A stretch of 64,000 nt of DNA, from positions 71,856,116 to 71,920,115 of the forward strand of contig NC_081184.1 in the NCBI RefSeq assembly GCF_029867415.1, read 5' to 3'. Both the position numbers and the translations under genes were made by a program. Positions 1 to 11,149 of this stretch are shown here, in pieces. The notes below the pieces were generated by a model. The model did no database searches. It was not told where the DNA came from and saw only the letters and a list, made by a program, of their open reading frames with translations. The DNA is from Vicia villosa. Its lineage: Eukaryota > Streptophyta > Magnoliopsida > Fabales > Fabaceae. Each line of letters opens with the position of its first letter. The first letter of the stretch is position 1.

Positions 1-600
1 GGTTTAGGCATTGGTCAATTATTAGGGTTTGGCTGATTTTTTTAGGGTTAGGATTTTGGATTAGGGTTTAGGGTTTTCATTTCTTTTTCAATAAATATTT
101 AATTTCTCTTTTTATTTATTTATATTTTTTATTTATAATCATTTTCCTGAATGTTTAATTGTTTATAATAATATTGCACTGTGGGATAATTATAAATTGT
201 GGTTAAAACATAAGTGTGGGAATTATCCTTAAGACCAGGGGAGACTTGCATCTCCTACGAGTCTTACTGATAATTCCACTCAGAGTGGGTTGAATATCTG
301 GAAATGTCCAAAACGAGGTTTGACTTTGTTGAGGGCAGGACTGGGTATTTAGCTGATCTCTCTGGGAACCTACCCCTAAAACTCGAACCTCATGGGAAAA
401 TGAGTTGTTCTAAAATCCAAAGAGACAAAAAGTCTCGGAGGCTACAAAAGGCCCCATGAGACCTTTTTAGAACATACCAATGGGAAGGGTAGACTCCCTA
501 AGCCGTTACGTCGAACCTATGAACTTAGGGTCAAGTGCTCATTATATGTTTGCAATTTATTTACTATGAATATCTGTGTTTTAATTCTGCATGTCTTTCT
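1..600. other. AT-rich non-coding sequence, probably retrotransposon-derived
   Basis: There is no credible reading frame. The first 80 bases have scattered TTAGGG-like words in no regular register. From about 200 the sequence is less AT-rich and leads into the tandem repeat at 601. The position upstream of an Ogre-like gag scrap suggests Ogre untranslated or LTR sequence; this is inference only. Confidence 0.4.
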
Positions 601-1092
601 ACGCGTTCCCTAGCCTGTAGGGATTCTGTTTCCAAGATCATGTCCTTCCCACGAAGGACATCTCCATTTACGCACGTCAACTGGCCTCTCGATGGTCATG
701 AGACATAGTGGCTGTCTTGAACAGTCACCCTATGCCTACATCTACGCACTCACTAGCCGGTAGGGATTCTACTTCTAAGATCACATTCTTCGCACAAAGG
801 ACATCCTCGTTAGCATACGTCAATTAGCCTCTCGATGGCCATGAGATCTAGTGACTGTCTTGAACGGTCACCCCATGCTTGCTCCCGCGCACCCCCAAAC
901 TTGTAGGGTTTGGATTTCCATCTTTCATCCCTAGCCTGTAGAGATTTCACTTCGTCCGACATCGTCCTTAGATAGGTTGTGTTCTTCATAGCAAACCTTC
1001 CCACGAGGGACAACTTCGTTAGTACATGTCGAACGGCCCCTCGACGGCCATGAGATTTGGTTACTGTCTTGAACGATCACCAGGTGCTACCT
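601..1092 (+). repeat. Imperfect tandem repeat, about 143-bp unit, three copies
   Basis: Units start near 601, 744 and 887. Each has the same order of landmarks: a CTAGCC-GTAGGGATT-like word, a block on 'cacgaaggaca', 'cctctcgatggccatgaga', then 'actgtcttgaacggtcacc'. The first two units are about 143 bp. The third is longer, near 205 bp, because of an internal expansion. A fourth partial unit may begin near 1093. The minus-strand frame across it (810-1013) follows the repeat and I do not call it a gene. Confidence 0.65.
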
Positions 1093-1489
1093 TCTGCGTA
1101 CCCCCTAATCTAAGGGATTTCCATTGGTGTGTCATAACGTCTAGCTTGCAAGGATTTCACTAAGGGTCTAATGTCACCTCTGAATCCGCATTGGCTATCG
1201 TTAGGGTTATATCTGTCGCACGTCTGCATTGCATATAAGGAGTCATAATATACACTGAAAGAGGAGTCTTTTGCATACACATGCATTTGCATTTTTCAGA
1301 CATTCATACATTTACATTTGCATCTCCACCTTCGCCCTTATCCAATCTTTGCTATGCTAGTTGATTTCCCGAGACTCGTGAATAAACTCGAGAAGGTTCC
1401 TAAACTTTGGAAAGAGGAGATTTATCATTGGATATTCAAATGAGCTTGACAAAGGAGAGAGGACAATCCTTCACTATACAAACTACGTA
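1093..1489. other. Non-coding stretch before an Ogre-like gag scrap
   Basis: I see no gene. It contains a weak continuation of the upstream tandem repeat (1093-1200) and then sequence running into the gag-like frame. It is probably part of the same Ogre-like element as the next feature. Confidence 0.35.
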
Positions 1490-1669
1490 CCTACTCTTAC
1501 GCCCGCACCTATGCCCCTTCATGTTGGGGCAGTCAATGCAATAGAGGTCGTTACTGAGCAGGAGTTGGTCCAACAAAGAAGTTCCCCCATGGATGCACTT
1601 AAGGGGTATCTACTTATAAAGGGGTTCATCTTAGAACCCAACGAAGCTTACGAGAACACCCTACAATGA
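1490..1669 (+). pseudogene. Ogre/Tat-like gag-region scrap
   Basis: One forward frame, open from the ATG at 1511 to a TGA at 1667-1669, reads VNAIEVVTEQELV and then a stretch with LLIKGFILEPNEAYENTL. The VNxIE...TEQ pattern is what I associate with the region after the zinc-knuckle-like part of Tat/Ogre Gag in legumes. Only about 50 residues remain, and the copy ends at the Sirevirus LTR at 1674. It is a dead fragment. The family call rests on recalled motif similarity, so it is tentative. Confidence 0.45.
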
Positions 1670-1673
1670 TTTG

Positions 1674-3605
1674 TGAAGGATATAAAAACACTTAGAAAGG
1701 GGGGGTTTGAATAAGTGTGACTTTAAAAACTCTTAAGATAAAAACAAATAACACAGTTATTTTTATCCTGGTTCGTTGTTAACGAAACTACTCCAGTCCA
1801 CCCCCTTAGAGTGATTTACCTCAACTGAGGATTTAATCCACTAATCAATCTTGATTACAATGGTTTTCCACTTAGATACCCTCTAAGTCTTCTAGAGTAT
1901 TCTGATCACACCTTGATCACTTTAGGAAATACACCACTTAGAAACTTCTAAGTCTTCTAGAGTCTACTGATCACAACTTGATCACTCTAGGAACCTTTTA
2001 CAAATCAATGTAAAATAAATGTTTACAAGAGTATTCAAATGCTTCTTAAAAAGCTATGATCACAACTGTGATATTTCTCTTAAGTTCTAAGCTTAAATCT
2101 CATTAAGATATTACAAGTGAAGTGAGGTTGAAGATGAAGTTTGAGAGCTTTTGAATTTGACAGCGTTTCTGTATTTTGTGCAAGAGTTGTGTTTTCAGCT
2201 TCTCATCAGAACTTCTATTTATAGGCGCTTGGGAAGATGACCGTTGGGAGCATTTAATGCGTTGTGTGTTCCGTACAGCTTTTCATTTAATGTTTCACTC
2301 TTTTGTCAACTACCTCGAGCCTTGCTTTTACTGCTTCTACTGACTTTGCCTTTTGTAGCTTCTAACGTTCCTTTTGTCAGTCAGAGTAGCCTGTCATCTT
2401 GTACTTGCTTTTGATCTGATCTTTGTAGATACAACGTTTGAATAATCACAGTCCAACAGCTTGGTGCAGAGCATCTTCTTGTCTTCTGACTTTGAAGTGC
2501 TTTAGCGTGATACCATAAGAACTTCAGTGCTTCTGCTTTTGATCTCATGTTCTTCTGATGCTTCTTAGACCATGTTCTGATTCTGCTAGACCATCTTCTG
2601 ATGTCTTGCGAGAGCATGTTCTGATGTTGCATACTTGAACCTTCAGAGTCAGAGCTTCTAGCGCTGATTTGTGCATACTCCTGATATAATTCCTGAAATG
2701 GAAAATGTAAAGGATTAGAGTACCACATTGTCTTATACAAAATTCATATACATTGTTATCATCAAAACTAAGAATATTGATCAGAACAAATCTTGTTCTA
2801 ACAATCTCCCCCTTTTTGATGATGACAAAAACACATATAATTGATATGAATTTGCAATCAGAATATCAGATGACCAAAGACAATTACACAGTTATAGCAT
2901 AAGCATATAATCATAATGTGTGAATATCTCTCCCCGTGAGATTAAAAATCTCCCCCTGAAATAAATACTAGAAGAATTTATAAATAAAAGACTTCCCTGG
3001 GTATTTTCCATTTTGATAGAGACGTTCACTTCGCCTAGAACTTCAGAACATTCAGAGCTTCTGCTTCTAGCTTCCATAGGACAGCTTCGGAGCTTTGAAT
3101 TTCTTCTTGATTCATAACATGCTTGATTGTATCAGAACATTCTTGAATGTAACAGAGCATCATCGGAGCATCTTTATATCCTGAAATGTTTCAGAACAAA
3201 CTAGACAAAAATTATCAGAGCATGAATGATTCAGAACATGTATCAGAGCACACTTTGATATGTTCTTAAAAAAAATATCAGAGCAAACTTTGATAGATTC
3301 TTAGAAAGAATAAGTATCAGAGCATATGAGAGAAGAGAATGTATAGAGCATATTCTGCCACGAGAATATCATAACATTCTTCTTGCTTCTGATCTTGAAG
3401 TTTCATAGCACTAAGCTTGCTTCAACTTTCCAAGACATGCTTCTTTATAGAATTGCATTTCCCCATGTATTTGCTTCTTATGTTGAGCTTTTTCAGAATA
3501 TCTTCAATCATGCAAAAAATCTCAAAGACATAGAACTTGCAAATAATGTTAGGAATGTTGAGACTTAATCCCAGCAACTGATATAATAAACCAAATCAAT
3601 TATCA
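1674..3605 (-). repeat. 3' LTR of Sirevirus copy A
   Basis: This 1932-bp block is on the minus strand. Read in that sense it starts TGATAATTG right after a polypurine tract and ends CTATCCTTCA. It is nearly collinear with the LTR at 14783-16576 and, in opposite orientation, with 12221-14168, and also matches 29559-31150. It holds a TATA box (2216-2223) and many TCAGAAC/GTTCTGA words typical of these LTRs. The frames inside it (such as 2381-2740) also appear in the other LTR copies and are not genes. Confidence 0.85.
2216..2223 (-). promoter_or_regulatory. TATA box of Sirevirus LTR A (left)
   Basis: TATAAATA on the minus strand, inside a block conserved in all four Sirevirus LTRs (CCTATAAATAGAAGTTCTGA here). 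It is probably the core promoter of the LTR, with transcription running leftwards. Confidence 0.65.
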
Positions 3606-3609
3606 TGTT

Positions 3610-3622
3610 TCTCCCCCTTTTT
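3610..3622 (-). other. Polypurine tract of Sirevirus copy A
   Basis: On the minus strand AAAAAGGGGGAGA lies immediately upstream of the LTR start at 3605. The same tract precedes the LTRs at 12221 and 31150. It would prime plus-strand DNA synthesis. A similar tract recurs inside the LTR near 2804-2826. Confidence 0.75.
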
Positions 3623-3792
3623 GTCATAACATCAAAAAGAATTTAAAAAGATTCAGATGATAAAACAACATAAAGTGAAGAAGATAATGAATTCATTCAT
3701 GGAGAATTAATCAAAAGAACAAAGGGATAGAAGACAGATGCGAGAACCAGATGCAAAAAAAAAAATTAAGACCAACAGACTATGACTAGCCT

Positions 3793-5424
3793 AGCTTAAA
3801 AACTATCTTGGCCAGAAGGTTATGAATCTCAGCAGTGCTTTCAGTCTACGTCTTCATAAATGATCTGAAATCATTGTGAGTATCCTCATGCTTATCCAGA
3901 CAATAAGCAAGATCATCTTGATTCTGTTGAAGAACCTTCATAGTGTTCATCAGAACAGAAGGATCAGCAGAAGAAGCGCCAATGCTATTGTCCCGAAGAG
4001 GAGTAGGAATCTCAACAGCAGCATCAATCATGAGAACATCATCTTGATTCTCAGCAGAATGATTCTCAACAAATTGATTCGCATCATCAGCTTCAGCATA
4101 GACAGGAGCAGGGAGTGTAGCTTATGAAGTCTCAAGAGCCTTAAGAATGTCAGCCAAGTTCCTTGGAGGTGTAGGAGCAGAAGGTTCTGAAGGGTATTCA
4201 ACTTTTGGATATACCATATCTGGTGCCTTATCAGAGGGATTCTCCCTTAACAAGTTGAATATTGACTGAAAGTCTCTAGTCAGAACACTATAGCTTGGCT
4301 TCCACACAACCATAGCAAGGCATGGTTCATCTTCAAGCTCATCAACAAACTTCTTCTCCTCAAGTGGTATCCAGTTTCTGATGGGATGATAGTACTTACC
4401 ATCATCTAGATCCAAACTGTAACCAGAAGATTCAGGAGCAGCAGCCAAGCATCTCTTCTGGATGTTCAGAATGTCATTCTGAATGTCCTTCTCAAAGATT
4501 CTCCACAAAGCTCTAGAAGCAGCATGATCCACATTGGAGTCATAAGCAGCTTTCAGAGTATCTAACCCGATTCTTACTTTATCCATTAGCATGTAATAAC
4601 TAACACCAATCGATGGTTTAGGGGATTGAAGGTGAAACGGTAGTCAGGGTACAGAAGGCAGTAAGGTTTAGATTCTTTGGATAGTAAAGTAGGGGTGATG
4701 GAGGTGGATGAAAGAAAATTTTCAGAAGGAGTTTGGGGGATAGCATTTTGTGGTTGAGGGTTCAGAATAGGTGTAGAAGGGAGTGGTTGATTTCTGTTTA
4801 GGGTTATGGAAGAAGATGGAATGGAGATAGCTTTTTTTGAGGGGGATGGACAGAAGAATCTACAAGAAAAGCTTTATGAATGCGTTTTCAAGGTATTCAT
4901 TAGATTGTACTTTGAGAGAATAAAAAAGGTTCTTCTATTTCTTTGATGGCTTAGCATCAGGTCCTGCTTCTGTGGCCTTTACCTTCAGTTTCTTTTCTTT
5001 CTTCTTTTTTTCTTTCTTTCTTAACTCATCCAGAGATGGAAGAGTTCTTCCTCGAATCCACGCAGGATCAACAGAAGTTTGAGCTTTAACGCATGACTTC
5101 AGATAGCGTTTGACAGATTTGTCTAGCTCCTCTTTGAACATGTGAGAGAAACTCACAACAGGAGTTCTCCTTGTCAGAATATCTGGAAACATTGTTGGAA
5201 GAGTAGTCACTTCTTCAATCAGCTACATTCTTTTTAGAGAATGAGCATTAAGAATGACTCCTTGGATAACAGTTAAGAAATTAGGTGAGCCAGCTGCTCT
5301 CAGAGCTTCTATGAATCCACTTTCAATCAGAATATCTGAAATCATCCTCCCAAGAGGAATAGTATTCCTTTTGAGGTTGGGATTCTTCTGACGTTCTTTA
5401 GAAGTATTGGCAGAAGTCACCTTG
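3793..5424 (-). pseudogene. Sirevirus envelope-like gene, copy A (broken)
   Basis: This is the extra reading frame that Sireviruses carry between pol and the 3' LTR, often called envelope-like; its function is not established. The order on the minus strand is an N-terminal domain (about 5424-4935) with NTIPLGRMISDIL, then DILTRRTPVVSF, then DPAWIRGRTLPSLDEL and a lysine-rich tail. A C-terminal part (4592-3846) follows with DDGKYYHPIRN and a coiled-coil-like end around VLQQNQDDLAYCLDKHED. It matches copies at 11150-12045 and 31333-33600. It is split over several frames with stops, including one at the C-terminal end where the homology runs on to about 3793. The 5' end is cut at the junction near 5425. 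Confidence 0.75.
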
Positions 5425-5427
5425 CTT

Positions 5428-7856
5428 CTTTGATATATGGAGTTTCTGGAAACAAAAGGATTGGTGTTGGCTATGAGGGTGATACCCCACGTAAATTTGA
5501 ACCTGTTGATGATATGAAAATAACATACAAGCCATTGTATGAGAAGTTCAAATATGTTCACTCATATGATATTAGGCTCACTTCACATGCACAAAGCTTT
5601 CATACTACACATACCAAGAAGCATGTGACACAACCTAAAAGATATCATGCTGCCAAACCTAAAGAATATCATGCTGTCCCTCCTGTTAATTATTATGCTA
5701 AACCCAAGTTCAATCAGAACTTGAGGAAAACTAACAAGAAAGGACCCAAGAAATTGTGGGTACCTAAGGAAAAGATAATTTCTGTTGCAGATATCCTTGG
5801 CAGCAAAGAAGACAAAGCAAAAAATGTCACGGTACCTGGACTCTGGGTGCTCGCGACACATGACGGGAAGAAGGTCTATGTTCCAAGACCTGGTGCTTAA
5901 ATCTGGTGGAGAAGTCAAGTTTGGAGGAGATCAGAAGGGCAAGATTATTGGCTCTGGAACCATAAGTATTGGTAACTCTCCTTCCATAACTAATGTACTT
6001 CTTGTAGAAGGATTAACGCATAACTTATTGTCCATAAGTCAATTAAGTGACAATGGTTATGATATAATCTTCAATCAAAAGTCTTGCAAGGTTGTAAGTC
6101 AGAAGGATGGCTCAATCCTATTTACAGGAAAGAGAAAGAATAACATTTATAAGATTGATCTTTCTGATCTTGAGAAGCAGAAGGTGACTTGTCTTATGTC
6201 TGTTTCTGAAGAGCAATGGGTCTGGCACAGAAGATTAGGACATGCTAGTTTGAGAAAGATTTCTCAAATTAACAAACTAAATCTGGTTAGAGGACTCCCA
6301 AATCTGAAATACAAATCAGATTCTCTTTGTGAAGCATGTCAGAAGGGCAAGTTCTCCAAACCTGCATTCAAATCTAAGAATGTTGTCTCTTCCTCTAGGC
6401 CGTTAGAACTTCTGCACATTGATCTGTTTGGACCAGTCAAAACAGCATCTGTTAGAGGGAAGAAATATGGATTAGTCGTCGTAGATGATTATAGCCGCTG
6501 GACATGGGTAAAGTTCTTAAAACACAAGGATGAGTCTCATTCAGTGTTTTTTGAATTCTGCACTCAGATTCAATCTGAGAAGGAGTGTAAAATCATAAAG
6601 GTCAGAAGTGATTATGGTGGTGAATTTGAGAACAGGTTCTTTGAGGAGTTCTTCAAAGAAAATGGTATTGCCCATGATTTCTCTTGTCCTAGAACTCCAC
6701 AGCAAAATGGAGTTGTAGAGCGAAAGAATAGGACTCTACAAGAAATGGCCAGAACCATGATCAATGAAACCAATATGGCTAAGCACTTCTGGGCAGAAGC
6801 AATAAACATTGCATGTTATATTCAGAATAGAATCTCTATAAGACCTATTCTAAATAAGACTCCTTATGAATTGTGGAAAAACAGAAAGCCTAACATTTCA
6901 TATTTTCATCCTTTTGGATGTGTTTGTTTTATTCTGAATACTAAAGATCATCTTGGTAAGTTTGATTCTATGACACAAAAATGTTTCCTTCTTGGATATT
7001 CTGAACGCTCAAAAGGCTATAGAGTATACAATACTAAAACATTGGTTGTAGAAGAATCAATCAATGTCGGGTTTGATGATAAGCTTGGTCTTGAAAAGCC
7101 ATAGCAGTTTGAGAATTTTGCAGATATAGATATTGATATATCAGAAGCTGAAGAACCAAGAAGCAAAGTTTCAGAAGCTGAAAGTCTCAGAAGCAAAGGA
7201 TCAGAAGATCAAGTTGCTGCATCTTTAGAGAATCTCAGAATTTCTGAAGAGCCAACAGTCAGAAGATCTTCTAGACTCACCTCAGCTCACTCAGAAGATG
7301 TGATCCTTGGAAAGAAAGATGATCCTATCAGAACAAGAGCATTCCGTAGGAACAATGCAGAATGTCAATTAGGTCTTGTTTCTTTGATCGAGCCAACTTC
7401 TGTTGATCAAGCTCTAGAAGATCCAGACTGGATAATTGCTATGCAAGAAGAACTAAATCAGTTTACAAGGAATGATGTATGGGATTTGGTTCCTAGACAA
7501 GGAGGAGTCAACATCATTGGTACAAAGTGGGTTTTTAGAAACAAACTTAGTGAGAAGGGAGAAGTGGTAAGAAACAAAGCCAGACTGGTAGCTCAGGGTT
7601 ATAGTCAGCAAGAAGGTATTGACTATACAGAAACCTTTGCACCAGTGGCCAGGTTAGAATCTATTCGCTTATTAATTTCTTTTGCCACTCAACATAACAT
7701 CACTCTATATCAGATGGATGTTAAGAGTGCCTTCTTAAACGGCTATATAGATGAGGAAGTCTATGTCCACCAACCTCCTGGTTTTGAAGACTCTAAGTCT
7801 CCGGAACATGTTTTCAAACTTAAGAAATCATTGTATGGGTTGAAGCAAGCTCCTAG
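5428..7856 (+). pseudogene. Sirevirus copy B pol, first part: protease, integrase, start of reverse transcriptase
   Basis: This is the Ty1/copia order protease-integrase-reverse transcriptase. The aspartic protease motif DSGCSRHMTG is near 5836. The GAG-pre-integrase segment WVWHRRLGHASLRKI is near 6220, with CEACQKGK after it. The integrase core has HIDLFGP near 6418, RSDYGGEF near 6605 and NGVVERKNRT near 6709. The RT start is near 7410, with QMDVKSAFLNG and LYGLKQAP at the end. Breaks: a frame change just before the protease motif (about 5826-5835) and a TAG at 7102-7104. The gene is then interrupted by a solo LTR at 7857. Gag and the 5' LTR of this copy are missing; the 5' end is the junction near 5425. 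Confidence 0.9.
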
Positions 7857-9695
7857 TGTAACACCCCATAATTTCAGTTTATTAATTTAATTAAGATTTA
7901 AATTAAATAATTGGAATTTAGTATTTTAATCGGAAAATGATGGAATAAAGGCTATTGGGCTTATGGTGTGATGTTAGTAAAAGAGGGGTGCTATATTGGT
8001 TAGGCCTTTTACTAAGTTGTGATATTTTATTTTATTTTATTTTCATAAAATAAGAAAGAAAGGAACCATTTGGGGAAAAAAAAGAAGAACACGTGAAAAG
8101 AAGAGAAGAGAAAGAGGCAAGAACGTGAAACCGGAAGGAGAGCATTCAAGAGATTCATCGAGGTAAGGGGGGACTCTTCCTTTTAGTATCTCTTATGTGA
8201 TCTTAGGTGATAGGTAGATTGATGTATGGTTTGGTTCAATTAGATATTGGGATTATTAGGTTAGGGTGTTATAATTGGATTGAATTGATGATAATTGTGT
8301 GAACTAATTGGTTAATATTGAGTTTGGATGATGTTTTATGGTGTATAATTGAATGTATGATGATTACATGCCTGTATGTGATGTCTGGATTCGTTTCTGG
8401 GTGAAAAAGGAGTGAAATCGCAGGGTCTGTTGCAGACTTGGGGTTTGCTGAAATCGCAGGTCCGCTGAGCGGAGGGGGGTCCACTGAGCGGAGGTCCCAA
8501 TGTAGTTCGCTTCTGTTTGACGTCGCTTGAGGTCCGCTGAGCGGGGGTTGGAAGGGTTTCGCTTCTGCCTTGCTCCGCTGAGCGAACCTTGCTGTGTGTG
8601 AATTTTTCCAAACTTCAAAATAACGTATCTTTTGATCCGTGAATCATTTCTTAGTGCCGTTTTGGGCGTTGTGCAAGTAATTAAGTGTTTTATAAGATGG
8701 ATGACGAATATTGGTATTATCCGACTTTATTTCCTTAAAAACTAGATTTAATTACTTGATGAGAATTGAACATTGTGTGCATATGAGATAGGTGTGACAA
8801 TGTGTTTGATGTGATGATGAATTGGTTGTGATTTGTTATTATGATTGTGATGGATGCATGACTATTTGAATGATGTTGAAAACATGTACATACTTATTCG
8901 GTGATGTGGTGTTGAGATGAGTTGCTCATCGTGATTTAGTGTGTTTTAAGTATGTTATATGTGTTTCATTCATTCATGTGCATTGATGTTGGATCCCGGT
9001 GAGGTTTGGATCGTTGGTGGACATATTTCCCATTGTGTGAAAATTGTGTCGGTGGGCCGTATCTCGATGAGGCGTAGATCGGTTAGGTGGATTGATTCCA
9101 CGGTTTATTTGGTACCACATGCATAGTGTCAGTTGTGTCATATGCATTCTGTCATAATATGATTGTATGGATTTCTGTAGTGTGTGTTGCAATCTATTAT
9201 TGTGTGAATTAATAATGGATGTGAATCTGAATATGTATAATTGGGTGAACGGTATATTATGATGCTTGTTGCTTATGGATTGCATAATATTTACTAATTG
9301 AGAATGAGACTCACCCTTACATGTTGTCATTTTCAGATTGAAGAGTAGCGACATTAGTGCTCGGTGAGGATGACTCGTAGAGTTTATCCGTTTATGTTGG
9401 GTCGTGTCGGTCATGCTCTGATCTGTAACACTGGGGAACGATAGTTATAGAGTTTTTATGAAATTATCTAATTTATTTGGTGTTGGATTATGATCCCATT
9501 TTGGTTGTATTTGATGATGTTTTCGTATTCCGCTGTGTTAAACATGATTGTGTTTTGGTGAATCGTTTCCTAATAAAGCATGACTTTGACCTTAGTTGAT
9601 TTATTTATTGTTTTAAATAATTGTGGCACCCTTGTGCATATGTTTTTACTCTGATTAATTATTAAAATTGCCGCGGGGTTTAGAAGGGTGTTACA
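7857..9695 (+). mobile_element. Tekay-type solo LTR inserted in copia RT (TSD CCTAG)
   Basis: An 1839-bp insertion starts TGTAACACCC and ends GGGTGTTACA. It is flanked by the 5-bp duplication CCTAG at 7852-7856 and 9696-9700. Removing it restores the RT reading frame across LYGLKQAP and WYE. Length, ends and internal landmarks match the LTRs of the chromovirus at 44232-52528, so it is a lone LTR left after LTR-LTR recombination. It carries TCCGCTGAGCGGA-type boxes (8461-8585), a conserved block after them (about 8600-8675), and a candidate intron (8163-9336). Minus-strand frames here, such as 8974-9414, are spurious. Confidence 0.92.
8461..8585 (+). repeat. Inverted-repeat box array, TCCGCTGAGCGGA type
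   Basis: The box is a perfect 6-bp inverted repeat around one central base. Copies start at 8461 (perfect), 8480 (TCCACTGAGCGGA), 8533 (last base changed) and 8573 (one change in the right arm). The first two are 19 bp apart. The same box occurs in the LTR at 20943-23132. Confidence 0.75.
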
Positions 9696-10763
9696 CCTAG
9701 AGCCTGGTATGAAAGATTAAGTTCTTTCCTTCTGAACAATGATTTCACTAGAGGACAAGTGGATACGACTCTCTTCTGTAAAACGTCTAAGAAGGACATT
9801 TTAATTTGTCAAATTTATGTTGATGATATTATTTTTGGAACATCTAATGCTTCACTTTGAAAGGAGTTTGCTAAGTCTATGCAGGATGAATTTGAAATGA
9901 GTATGATGGGAGAACTCAAGTATTTTCTGGGGATTCAAATCAATCAGACTTCTGATGGAACTTATGTTCATCAAACGAAGTATGTGAAAGAACTTCTGAA
10001 GAAGTTTAATCTCTCTGAAAGCAAAGAAGCCAAAACTCCTATGCATCCAACGTGTGTTCTAGGTAAGGATGAGGTAAGTAAGAAGGTAAATCAGAAGTTG
10101 TACAGAGGTATGATTGGATCTCTTCTATACTTAACTGCTTCTAAACCTGACATTTTATCCAGTGTTTGCTTGTGCGCTAGATTCCAATCAGATCCTAGAG
10201 AATCTCACTTAACTGCTGTTAAGAGAATTATGAGGTATCTGAAAGGTACTACTAATGTTGGTTTAGTCTACAGAAGATCTAAAGAATACAACTTAGTAGG
10301 ATTCTGTGATGCTGACTATGCTGGAGATAGAATTGAAAGGAAGATTACTTCTGGAAGTTGTCAATTTCTTGGAAGTCACTTGATCTCCTGGTACAGCAAG
10401 ACGCAAGCTACCATTGCCCTCTCAACAACAGAAGCAGAATATGTTGCTGCTGCTGGTTGTAGCACACAAATGCTCAGGATGAAGAGTCAGCTAGAAGATT
10501 ATCAAATATATGAGAGTAACATTCCTATTTTCTGTGATAATACTTCTGCCACATGTTTATCTAAGAATCCTATGTTACATTCCAAAGCTAAACATATTGA
10601 GATTAAACATCATTTCATTAGGGACTATGTTCAGAAGGGTGTTCTCTCTTTGAACTTTATGGATACAGACCATCAATGGGCTGATATCTTTACAAAACCC
10701 CTTGCTGAAGATAGGTTTAAGTTCATTATGAAGAATATCAGTATGGATTTATGCCTAGAATGA
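9696..10763 (+). pseudogene. Sirevirus copy B pol, second part: end of reverse transcriptase and RNase H
   Basis: This continues the frame interrupted at 7857. The RT catalytic motif YVDD is at 9816-9827, followed by ELKYFLGIQI near 9912. The Ty1/copia RNase H follows: FCDADYAGD near 10303, LSTTEAEYVAAAGC near 10420, CDNTSATCL near 10533 and KHIEIKHHFIRDYV near 10590. It ends at a TGA at 10761-10763. An in-frame TGA near 9858 lies shortly after YVDD, so the protein is broken even without the solo LTR. Downstream comes the envelope-like gene of the same copy. Confidence 0.9.
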
Positions 10764-11149
10764 GAAGATGAGAAGCTCTTACGTATGGCTAAGTTCTGAA
10801 ATGTGTTGGGATTATGTTTTTATAAGAAGTTCTGATAATGATCAATTAGAAGTTCTGATTCTGTTATTACTAACATTTCATTATCTTAGTTGATTCAGAA
10901 TCTCTTTTAAAGTAAAACAGCTGTCACCAGTTTTCCAGAAAATGAACACGTGTTCACTAATTTTGGACAAGCATGCATGCAGTTGAGGAGACGCCGCCCT
11001 AGGTAACTGTGCAAATCATTTCATTTTGTCACTTTATCTCTTCTAACTTCATATCTCATTAAATGCAAATTGATGTCATGTTTTTCTGTAATCATTTCAT
11101 TTAAACCATATTGCATTTATTATTTTCTTTTATCCAACCCATATTGCTT
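10764..11149 (+). other. Spacer between pol and envelope-like gene of copy B
   Basis: There is no gene. The sequence is AT-rich with TTCTGAT words common in these Sireviruses. In copies A and D an N-terminal envelope-like domain lies upstream of the part found here, so this spacer probably marks a deletion of that domain. Confidence 0.5.

Noticed and set aside
1..85. TTTAGGG-like words suggesting telomere sequence
   Set aside because: The words are scattered and out of register, with no run of two or more perfect units; AT-rich retrotransposon DNA explains them.
3846..5210. Envelope-like frames taken as host genes
   Set aside because: They recur three times next to Sirevirus polypurine tracts and LTRs, are broken, and match no host gene family I recognise.
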